Shown piece after piece: positions 1-6,026 of a stretch of 19,175 nt of DNA (positions are counted from its first letter, which is position 1; each line of letters starts with the position of its first letter). The notes beneath the pieces were generated by a model. It saw nothing but the letters and a program-made list of their open reading frames with translations, was not told where the DNA came from and searched no databases. Position numbers and translations under genes: made by a program. Source of the DNA: CAZXEU01 sp964639665. Its GTDB lineage: Bacteria; Bacteroidota; Rhodothermia; Rhodothermales; Bin80. The DNA lies in NCBI GenBank assembly GCA_964639665.1, contig CAZXEU010000126.1, positions 1 through 19,175 of the forward strand. Reading direction: 5' to 3'.

Positions 1-2
1 AC

Positions 3-2177
3 GTGGGACGCGACGGCCCCTTCGTGCTCGATGTGGCACTCGAGACCGGCACCCTTGAGCTTGAAGGCGTAACCGTCGAGGACAGGATACCCGTCAGCGC
101 AGGCGTGCAGCGACTGGATCCGGAGCAGATTCGCACCATTCCTACGCCCTTCAAGGGCTTCCAGGCGCTGCACTCGCTTCCGGGTGTAGCAGCCTCGAAC
201 GAACTCTCGAACCAGTATTCCGTGCGGGGCGGTGGCTTCAACGAAAACCTCATCTTCCTGAACGGCTTCGAGATCTACATGCCGTTTCGCCCGCGTCAGG
301 GCGAACAGGAAGGGCTGGGGCTCCTCAATCCTGAGCTGGCCCGCAGCGTAACGCTATATACGGGCGGGTTCCCCGCCCGATACGGTGGCAAGCTGTCCTC
401 TACGCTCGAAATTGAATACGAGCCGCAGCCTCAGCTTACCGCCACGGCCCACGTTTCGCTGCTGGATGCGGGCACCTCCGCCAGTGGCTCTCGCGGATCG
501 CTGGGATGGCTTGTCGGCCTCCGAAAGGCACAGGCTCGCCATTTCTTTTCCACGCAGGAGCTAAAGGGGAATTACCAGCCCGACTACTTCGACGCACAGG
601 CCCTGCTCTCGTATCGCGTGGGAAACGGCCACGAAGCCGAAGTGCTGGGCGTGTGGGCCGACCACCGATTCCATCTGGACCCTCGCGGGCGGCGCACCTA
701 CTACGGCATCGTTTCCGCTACCGGAGGCCTGACGGATATCCGCTCCGTCTGGACCAATTTCGACGCGGCCAGCGAGGAGCGCGACGGCTATCGCACGGGA
801 TTTGTTGGCCTTCGTCTGCGCTCCCGGCTCTCATCCCGCGTGCAGGCCGAGCACGACATCGCATACTTCGGCACCGAGGAGACAGAATTGTTCAGCCTCA
901 CGGGCCAGAGCCTGATCTATGATGTGGGGCGCAATCGGGATGCCGAAACGACCCTGCATGAGCGCGGAGCGGTCCGGCAGGCCGACCGGGCCGACAACAC
1001 CGTGGCAGCCGACATGTGGACGCTGCAGGGACGCTACACGGCGAACCTTTCGATGCATGCCGCCGAAGCGGGCTGGTTCGTGCGGCGTCTGGCCTTTGAG
1101 GACCGCATCGACGAACTGTCCGAGATCATCCGGGCAACGACGGAGGGCGAGCTCATCCGGACGGTTGCAAACCGCTACCGCGACAGCGCCACTTTCGGCG
1201 CTTCGCAGTTCGGCGCCTACGCCCAGAACGCCATGATTCTGGGTCCTTCACTTGTCGCCGTGCCGGGTCTGAGGGCGGAGTATTACTCGTTCAATTCCGA
1301 GTGGACGCTCTCGCCACGCCTGTCCCTCCGGTATGACGCTTCGCGCCGGCTTGCCCTAAGCGGCGCCGCAGGACTCTATTACCAGAGTCCAACCTACCGG
1401 GAGCTCAGAGGCACACCGGTGCCCGGAGCCACGATTGCGGACGCCCTTAACCGTCAGCTGCGCTCACAGCGCTCGGTGCAGCTGGTCGGTGGGGCAGAGC
1501 TGTTTGTGCCCAGCCGGCGCATATACCTGCGCGCAGAAGCCTACTCCAAGCGGCTCAGTGACGTGATTTCCTATTCCCTTGAAAACGTGCGCATCAACTA
1601 CTCGGGCATCAACGACGCCTCGGGACACGCATACGGCATGGATCTGCAGGCCCGTGGCGAGTTCGTGCCCGGCATGGAAAGCTGGGTCAATTACGGCTTC
1701 CTGGTCACGCGCGAAGAATTCCTGCCGCAGTTTGCCGGCGTGCGCCGAGAAGGGACCATCGCCCGGCCCACCGACCAGCGTCACACGGTGGCCCTGGTCG
1801 TGCAGGATTTCATTCCCACGGACTCAACGTGGAAGCTCCATCTCCGCGCACTCTTCGGCAGCGGATTACCCTACACCCCTCCTGTGCCCGGAGAGCGCGT
1901 GGGTCAGATTGTGGTGCAGGTGCCGGGCAACCGCCATTCGGCGCGCTACCCGGCCTACCGGCGCCTGGACGTAGGCATCACCAAATACCTGACGCTCCTG
2001 CACCGGGCCCGCCGTGGAGCGCTGCGCCTGGAAATCACCGCAGAGCTCCTGAACGCGTTTGACATCGTAAACACCGTAGCCTATTCGTGGGTGCCGGATG
2101 CAACGGGCATATGGCAGCGCGTGCCCACACGCCTTACCCCGCGCACATTCAATATCCGTTTACGGACTACGCTCTGA
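3..2177 (+). CDS. TonB-dependent outer-membrane receptor, 5'-truncated by window edge
   Basis: The reading frame is open at the left edge, so the real start, signal peptide and probably a carboxypeptidase-regulatory-like domain lie outside the window; the GTG at position 3 is unlikely to be the true start. The visible 724 residues begin with a linker ending in LELEGVTVE. A plug domain follows at about residues 20-135, with the typical LPGVAASNELSNQYSVRGGG and LYTGGFPARYGGKLSS stretches. The rest is a beta-barrel rich in alternating aromatic strands, ending in a short terminal strand (FNIRLRTTL) that fits a BAM recognition signal. Such receptors import a substrate across the outer membrane using TonB energy. 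The substrate cannot be read from sequence, and no SusD-type partner is in view. The last 18 bp overlap the 3' end of the convergent endonuclease V gene. Family assignment is firm; role is open. Confidence 0.9.
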   Translation: MGRDGPFVLDVALETGTLELEGVTVEDRIPVSAGVQRLDPEQIRTIPTPFKGFQALHSLPGVAASNELSNQYSVRGGGFNENLIFLNGFEIYMPFRPRQGEQEGLGLLNPELARSVTLYTGGFPARYGGKLSSTLEIEYEPQPQLTATAHVSLLDAGTSASGSRGSLGWLVGLRKAQARHFFSTQELKGNYQPDYFDAQALLSYRVGNGHEAEVLGVWADHRFHLDPRGRRTYYGIVSATGGLTDIRSVWTNFDAASEERDGYRTGFVGLRLRSRLSSRVQAEHDIAYFGTEETELFSLTGQSLIYDVGRNRDAETTLHERGAVRQADRADNTVAADMWTLQGRYTANLSMHAAEAGWFVRRLAFEDRIDELSEIIRATTEGELIRTVANRYRDSATFGASQFGAYAQNAMILGPSLVAVPGLRAEYYSFNSEWTLSPRLSLRYDASRRLALSGAAGLYYQSPTYRELRGTPVPGATIADALNRQLRSQRSVQLVGGAELFVPSRRIYLRAEAYSKRLSDVISYSLENVRINYSGINDASGHAYGMDLQARGEFVPGMESWVNYGFLVTREEFLPQFAGVRREGTIARPTDQRHTVALVVQDFIPTDSTWKLHLRALFGSGLPYTPPVPGERVGQIVVQVPGNRHSARYPAYRRLDVGITKYLTLLHRARRGALRLEITAELLNAFDIVNTVAYSWVPDATGIWQRVPTRLTPRTFNIRLRTTL

Positions 2178-2843
2178 GGCCATCCGTTCGGGCCAGTCTC
2201 GGCTTGCAAGATGCGCCGCGCGCGTTGGCTCCGGAATGCGATAACGAGTTGCTGTTGCCGATGCAAGTTGCACGGCTTCCTCCAGGGTGATGCGGTGCCC
2301 TGTACTTACATAGACCGGGCGCACTCGCGCACGTGTGCGCAGCGCCGCTCCCAGGACCTCGCCGGTGGCCGGATCGCACAGCGCGCTCCTGGAACCCTTT
2401 TCCGGCGCGGGCTCCTCGTATTTGCCCACGAAAGGGCGTTTCGCCACTCCGAATGCGGGAATATCCAGCCACAGGCCGAGGTGGCAAGCCAGGCCGAACC
2501 GTCTGGGATGCGCATAGCCGTGTCCGTCTACCATCAGGACATCGGGGCGCACCGAAAGCGCCTCCCATGCCGGGATGAGCAGCGGCATTTCCCGAAATGA
2601 CAGCAGCCCAGGAACGTAGGGGAAGGTCAGGGGAGCATGCCACGTTGCCTGGTCCAGGATATCGAGTTCGGGAAAGCTCAGCACCACAATGGCGGCGTGC
2701 CCCCATCCCTCCTTGGTACTGACATCCACGCCGGCCAGTCTGGCGGGCGCGCCGGGAAGCTCGGAGCACCGCACCTGGGGCGCAAGCTCCCGCTGGAGCC
2801 GTACGGCATCCCTGATTGACAGATTCCAGGCGTGACGGGACAC
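2160..2843 (-). CDS. nfi: Endonuclease V (deoxyinosine 3' endonuclease)
   Basis: The 227-residue protein matches endonuclease V in length and motifs. This enzyme nicks DNA one base 3' to deoxyinosine, starting repair of deaminated adenine. Family signatures are the AGVDVS strand with metal-ligand D40, PYVPGLLSFRE with E85, DGHGYAHPRRFGLACHLGL with D106, and PTRAAH with H211. These correspond to the metal-site residues known in Thermotoga EndoV (D43, E89, D110, H214). The PYVPG wedge that separates the strands at the lesion is intact. The start is GTG; no ATG is available nearby and the N-terminus aligns with the family. The gene runs opposite to the TonB receptor and shares its last 18 bp with it. 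It stands alone, divergent from the gene at 2888 across 44 bp. Activity on RNA rather than DNA is possible, as in eukaryotic homologues, but is less expected. Confidence 0.95.
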   Translation of the reverse strand: MSRHAWNLSIRDAVRLQRELAPQVRCSELPGAPARLAGVDVSTKEGWGHAAIVVLSFPELDILDQATWHAPLTFPYVPGLLSFREMPLLIPAWEALSVRPDVLMVDGHGYAHPRRFGLACHLGLWLDIPAFGVAKRPFVGKYEEPAPEKGSRSALCDPATGEVLGAALRTRARVRPVYVSTGHRITLEEAVQLASATATRYRIPEPTRAAHLASRDWPERMASERSP

Positions 2844-2887
2844 TACCTCAGCGATAGGCGTTTGACGCGAGCCATAGAATAAGCCAC

Positions 2888-3520
2888 ATGATGCTTCGTT
2901 CGCTGCTTCTTGCGCTGCTTTTTCTTGCGGCTGGCTCCGGCTATGCCCAGGATCGAAGCGCGGGCAAGGCTGCCGCTTTCAGTCTACTCGTGCCGGGCCT
3001 CGGTCACCGATACCTGGAAGGCGGCCAGTGGAGCAGCCCTGGCGCAGCCTTCGTGCTGGCCGAAGCCGGACTCTGGCTGGGCCTCGGCAGCGCATTGTGG
3101 CAGCGCGGCCAGACCGTCCAAAGCTATCGTACTCTGGCGGCAGGACGCGCCGGAGCACTGGTGGAGGGCAAGGACAGGCGCTTCTTTGTCAATCTGGGCG
3201 CCTACAGCTCCTCGGACGCCTACGTGGAGGACCACCTCCTGCGTCGCCGGTGGGACCAGCTCTCGTATGTCAGCGACCCTGCCTACCAGTGGCGTTGGGC
3301 ATCCGAGGAGGACCGGCAAACCTACATTCGGCTGCGCCGACAGGCAGACACGTGGTCCCGGCGCCGTACCGTATTCATATCCACTCTGGCGATCAACCGC
3401 GCCCTTGCCGCCCTGACCACGCTTCTTGCGACGCGCCGCGAGGAATCGGCTCCGGTCGTGTCGCTCGGACTTGTCGCGGGCAGCCGGTGGCCAGATGTCC
3501 ACATAAGGTTGCAACTGTAG
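2888..3520 (+). CDS. Exported membrane protein of unknown function, DUF5683-like
   Basis: The 210-residue product has a clear signal peptide (residues 1-20, cleavage after GYA). A mature N-terminal segment AAAFSLLVPGLGHRYLEG follows, then a hydrophobic helix at about 52-71 and a second near residues 160-182. The 'PGLGH.Y..G' motif followed by a hydrophobic helix is typical of DUF5683 and related small membrane proteins of Bacteroidota, whose role is not established. The middle part is rich in arginine, tryptophan and tyrosine (RRRWDQLSYVSDPAYQWRWASEEDR). Two adjacent ATGs (2888, 2891) could start it; the first is used here. It lies between the divergent nfi and the tRNA-Val promoter and appears to be a single-gene unit. 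Coding is well supported by the signal peptide and domain pattern; the family name is tentative. Confidence 0.75.
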   Translation: MMLRSLLLALLFLAAGSGYAQDRSAGKAAAFSLLVPGLGHRYLEGGQWSSPGAAFVLAEAGLWLGLGSALWQRGQTVQSYRTLAAGRAGALVEGKDRRFFVNLGAYSSSDAYVEDHLLRRRWDQLSYVSDPAYQWRWASEEDRQTYIRLRRQADTWSRRRTVFISTLAINRALAALTTLLATRREESAPVVSLGLVAGSRWPDVHIRLQL

Positions 3521-3530
3521 TGCCCTTCAA

Positions 3531-3559
3531 TTGACTTCCAAGTGCTGCCGGTCTAATTT
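3531..3559 (+). promoter_or_regulatory. Promoter for tRNA-Val
   Basis: TTGACT at 3531-3536 and TAATTT at 3554-3559 are separated by 17 bases, ending 11 bases before the tRNA. The same bases fit the Bacteroidota pattern TTG-N20-TAnnTTT(C) (TAATTTTC at 3554-3561). The predicted transcription start is a few bases upstream of 3571. It may also drive infC and the ribosomal-protein genes downstream. Confidence 0.6.
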
Positions 3560-3570
3560 TCCTTGTTCAC

Positions 3571-3644
3571 GGGTCCTTAGCTCAGTTGGTTAGAGCGCTA
3601 CGTTGACATCGTAGAGGTCGATGGTTCGAATCCATTAGGACCCA
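3571..3644 (+). tRNA. tRNA-Val (anticodon GAC)
   Basis: A full 74-nt cloverleaf can be folded by hand. The acceptor stem GGGTCCT (3571-3577) pairs with AGGACCC (3637-3643), and the discriminator is A3644. The D stem is GCTC/GAGC (3580-3583/3593-3596). The anticodon stem CTACG/CGTAG (3598-3602/3610-3614) encloses loop TTGACAT with anticodon GAC at 3605-3607. The T arm has loop TTCGAAT (3625-3631). GAC reads GUC and GUU valine codons. The 3' CCA is not encoded, so it must be added after transcription. The tRNA lies 73 bases before infC, where many bacteria have thrS. Confidence 0.95.
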
Positions 3645-3647
3645 CTC

Positions 3648-3670
3648 GCATGTGGGCACCGCCCACATGC
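3648..3670 (+). terminator. Strong hairpin between tRNA-Val and infC
   Basis: GCATGTGGGC (3648-3657) and GCCCACATGC (3661-3670) form a perfect 10-bp stem with a 3-base loop ACC, beginning three bases after the tRNA end. No T-run follows, so it is not a classical intrinsic terminator. It may be a tRNA 3' processing barrier, a partial terminator that lowers read-through into infC, or part of the infC leader. Confidence 0.5.
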
Positions 3671-3702
3671 TGCCTGCATTGCCAAACTAGTCTGTGCCCT
3701 AG

Positions 3703-3720
3703 AAAGGAGGAACAACCATC
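3703..3720 (+). promoter_or_regulatory. Strong Shine-Dalgarno and ATC start of infC
   Basis: AAAGGAGG at 3703-3710 is a near-perfect anti-16S match, and its GGAGG sits 7 bases before ATC at 3718-3720. No ATG, GTG or TTG in frame gives a full-length N-terminus. AUU or AUC starts on infC are known in other bacteria, where IF3 rejects non-canonical starts and so represses its own translation. The strong SD would offset the weak start codon. Confidence 0.8.
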
Positions 3721-4236
3721 GCAAGAAACACACGGATCCGTGTAAACCGGGACATCCGCGCCGACAGCGTGCGGGTCGTTGATCCCCAGGGAAATCACGG
3801 CATATACGACATCGAAGAAGCCCTGTACCTGGCCAGCCGGCAGAGGCTGGATCTGGTTGAGATTGCACCCCAGGCTAATCCTCCGGTGTGCAAGATCATG
3901 GACTTCGGCAAGTATATGTACGAACAGAAAAAGAGGGAGCGCGAGGCCAGAAAGCGGCAGCACCAGGCCCAGCTGAAGGAGGTCCGCTTCCGGCCGCGCA
4001 CAGACACGCACGACTTCGACTTCAAGACCAAGCATGCCCGCGAATTCCTTGAGGAAGGCCACAAGGTGCGGGCCTACGTTCAATTCCGGGGCCGGGACAT
4101 CATTTACAAGGAACAGGGCATGGCAGTACTGCAACGCTTCATGGAGGCGCTGAAGGATATTGCAAGGATCGATCAGGAGCCCCGGATGGAAGGCCGGCGA
4201 ATGACAGCTATTCTGTCGCCGCAGAAAACCAAGTAA
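3718..4236 (+). CDS. infC: Translation initiation factor IF-3 with ATC start codon
   Basis: IF-3 binds the 30S subunit, keeps it apart from 50S and checks start-codon and initiator-tRNA fidelity. From the ATC at 3718 the product is 172 residues, the normal IF-3 length. The N-terminal domain runs to about residue 75 (RVNRDIRADSVRVVDPQG, then DLVEIAPQANPPVCKIMDFGKY). A lysine/arginine-rich linker follows (KKREREARKRQ), then the C-terminal domain (KEVRFRPRTDTHDFDFKTKHA). The next possible start, GTG at 3769, would remove 17 conserved residues including RVNRDIR. The gene heads an infC-rpmI-rplT block. The non-canonical start strongly suggests autoregulation by IF-3, as known for E. coli infC; this is inference here. 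Identification is certain and the start is well supported. Confidence 0.96.
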   Translation: MARNTRIRVNRDIRADSVRVVDPQGNHGIYDIEEALYLASRQRLDLVEIAPQANPPVCKIMDFGKYMYEQKKREREARKRQHQAQLKEVRFRPRTDTHDFDFKTKHAREFLEEGHKVRAYVQFRGRDIIYKEQGMAVLQRFMEALKDIARIDQEPRMEGRRMTAILSPQKTK

Positions 4237-4281
4237 CTTGTCAAGGTTCTGCATATTTGCGGCCTGAAAATTGCCCGGAAC

Positions 4282-4318
4282 TGCCGAATTCCTTAATTTC
4301 AGAAGTTTGTATTCGGCA
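4282..4318 (+). promoter_or_regulatory. Candidate stem-loop operator in the infC-rpmI gap
   Basis: In the 108-base gap before rpmI, TGCCGAAT (4282-4289) pairs perfectly with ATTCGGCA (4311-4318) around an AT-rich 21-base loop. It ends 26 bases before the rpmI ATG, which has no clear Shine-Dalgarno. In E. coli and Bacillus, bL20 represses this operon by binding its mRNA. This hairpin is a plausible equivalent, but that is inference. Confidence 0.35.
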
Positions 4319-4344
4319 CGCGAGTCGGAAAGCCCGGTAATCCC

Positions 4345-4539
4345 ATGCCCAAGATGAAAACCAATAGCGGAGCGAAGAAGCGTTTTCGGCGCACCGCGAC
4401 CGGCCGCCTCAAGCGGGAGAAAGCCTTCAGGAGTCACATTCTGACCAAGAAGAGCCGCAAGCGGAAACGTAATCTGGGCAAGTCCACGCTCGTCGATGCG
4501 CAGGACGAGAGCCGCATCAACCGACTCCTGGCAAGCTAG
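4345..4539 (+). CDS. rpmI: 50S ribosomal protein bL35
   Basis: This is a 64-residue, very basic protein with the bL35 signature at its start (MPKMKTNSGAKKRF), followed by TATGRLKREKAFRSHILTKKS and the end segment DESRINRLLAS. Length and motif order match the family. bL35 binds 23S rRNA in the large subunit. It lies 108 bases after infC and 21 bases before rplT, in the classic infC-rpmI-rplT order, so co-transcription is expected. The ATG at 4345 is the only sensible start. No strong Shine-Dalgarno is visible, which is common in Bacteroidota. Confidence 0.97.
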   Translation: MPKMKTNSGAKKRFRRTATGRLKREKAFRSHILTKKSRKRKRNLGKSTLVDAQDESRINRLLAS

Positions 4540-4560
4540 CATCCAGACTTAAGTAGCAGT

Positions 4561-4908
4561 ATGCCTCGCGCACGCAACACTGTGGCCTCGCGGCGCCGCC
4601 GCAAGCGGGTCCTGAATATGGCCAAGGGCTATTGGGGAAGCCGCAGCAAGATCTACACCGTGGCCAAGCACGCGGTGGAGAAGGGCCTGCAGTATGCCTA
4701 CCGCGACCGTCGTAAGAGGAAGCAGCAGTTCCGCAAGTTGTGGATAATCCGGATCAACGCTGCAGCCAGACTGAACGGAACGACCTACTCACGGCTGATG
4801 GGCGCCATCAGGCGCAGTAGCATCGGACTCAATCGCAAGGTGCTTGCCGACCTTGCCATGCACGATCCCGCCACGTTCTCCCGAATCGTGGCAGAGGCCT
4901 CCGGGTAG
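4561..4908 (+). CDS. rplT: 50S ribosomal protein bL20
   Basis: The 115-residue protein shows the bL20 signature from its first residues (MPRARNTVASRRRRKRVL, then AKGYWGSRSKIYTVAKHAVE and YRDRRKRKQQFRKLWIIRIN). bL20 is needed early in 50S assembly and, in several bacteria, represses its own operon at the mRNA level. The C-terminal globular part that carries this repressor role (NGTTYSRLMGAIRRSSIGLNRKVLADLA) is intact. It follows rpmI by 21 bases and precedes pheS by 41 bases. Length is normal and nothing is unusual in the protein. Confidence 0.98.
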   Translation: MPRARNTVASRRRRKRVLNMAKGYWGSRSKIYTVAKHAVEKGLQYAYRDRRKRKQQFRKLWIIRINAAARLNGTTYSRLMGAIRRSSIGLNRKVLADLAMHDPATFSRIVAEASG

Positions 4909-4949
4909 ATCCCGCTCCTCGGCGCGGGCCCGGGCCACGCACGTTTGCC

Positions 4950-6026
4950 ATGGAGCCATCCGGCATCGCCGCAGAATTGTTGGCACGGGCCGACGAAGTG
5001 CGGCGTGAAGTAGAGGCGGCCACGATCGATTCTGCAGAAGCGGCAGAGCGTTTTCGCATACGGTTTCTCGGTCAGCGAAGCGGCATCATTACCCATCTCC
5101 TCGGGCGAATAAAGGAATTGCCGCCTGCCGACCGCCGCGAGGCAGGCCAGAAACTGAATGCGCTGCGAGAGCTTGCCAAGAAGCGGCGCAATATGGCCGT
5201 GCACGGCGTCGAACGGCGGGTTATCGGTAAGGATCGGGCAGTAGTAGGGGGCAGTGCAAGGGTAAAGGTTGCCCCTGCTGACCTCACGCTGCCGGGGCGC
5301 CGTCGCCGCTTTCCGGGATCGCTGCACCCCATCACGCAGACTCTCGAGACGATTACCGGCATATTTGCCCGCCTGGGATTTACCATTGCCGAAGGCCCGG
5401 AAATCGAGGACGACTGGCACAACTTCACCGCGCTTAATTTTCCGGCGGACCACCCGGCCCGCGACATGCAGGACACACTCTTTCTGGAGGAGTCGGAAGA
5501 CGGCGAAGGCGGTGTGATGCTCCGCACGCATACTTCTCCCGTGCAGATCCGGGCCATGATGGCGGGCAAGCCCCCTTTCCGGCTCGTTGCGCCGGGCCGT
5601 GTCTATCGCAACGAGACCATAACCTACAAGTCATTCTGCCTCTTTCACCAGATCGAGGGACTGGTCGTCGACGAGGGCGTCACGATGGCCGACTGGAAGC
5701 ATGTCCTGTTCACGTTTGCGCGGGCCTACTTCGGGCCGGATGTAGGCATTCGCTTTCGGCCCAGCTTTTTTCCCTTTACCGAGCCGAGTGCAGAACTCGA
5801 CATCTGGTGGCCCGTCCCCGACCATCCGGCCGGAGGCCGATGGATGGAGGTCCTGGGATCGGGCATGGTGGATCCCAATGTCCTGGAAGCGGTCGGCATT
5901 GACCCCGAGCGCTATACCGGGTACGCATTCGGCATGGGAGTCGAGCGCCCTGCCATGCTGCGCTACGGAATCGGGGACATCCGGGTTTTCTACGAGAATG
6001 ACGTGCGATTCCTGGCGCAGTTCTGA
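4950..6026 (+). CDS. pheS: Phenylalanine-tRNA ligase alpha subunit
   Basis: This is the catalytic subunit of the alpha2-beta2 synthetase that charges tRNA-Phe. The 358 residues contain an N-terminal coiled-coil arm for tRNA binding (about 1-90). The class II core follows: HPITQTLETITGIFARLGF, motif 2 GRVYRNETITYKSFCLFHQIEG (around 216-237), FPFTEPSAELDIWW, and the motif 3 region from GSGMVDPNVLEAVGID to the C-terminus. A326 in YTGYAFGMG matches the Phe-pocket alanine of E. coli PheS (A294). Motif 3 has two unusual residues: P334 in GVERPAM, where a hydrophobic residue is normal, and G342 in GIGDIR, where the common form is DDIR. The ATG at 4950 gives the expected N-terminus. The stop overlaps the pheT start by one base (TGATG), implying coupled translation. 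Confidence 0.97.
   Translation: MEPSGIAAELLARADEVRREVEAATIDSAEAAERFRIRFLGQRSGIITHLLGRIKELPPADRREAGQKLNALRELAKKRRNMAVHGVERRVIGKDRAVVGGSARVKVAPADLTLPGRRRRFPGSLHPITQTLETITGIFARLGFTIAEGPEIEDDWHNFTALNFPADHPARDMQDTLFLEESEDGEGGVMLRTHTSPVQIRAMMAGKPPFRLVAPGRVYRNETITYKSFCLFHQIEGLVVDEGVTMADWKHVLFTFARAYFGPDVGIRFRPSFFPFTEPSAELDIWWPVPDHPAGGRWMEVLGSGMVDPNVLEAVGIDPERYTGYAFGMGVERPAMLRYGIGDIRVFYENDVRFLAQF

Noticed and set aside
3598..4542. 314-codon open frame on the minus strand
   Set aside because: It is antisense to the tRNA, infC and rpmI, whose identities are certain, and its translation shows no recognisable domain.
4785..5531. 248-codon minus-strand frame
   Set aside because: It is antisense to the end of rplT and to pheS; no family resemblance.
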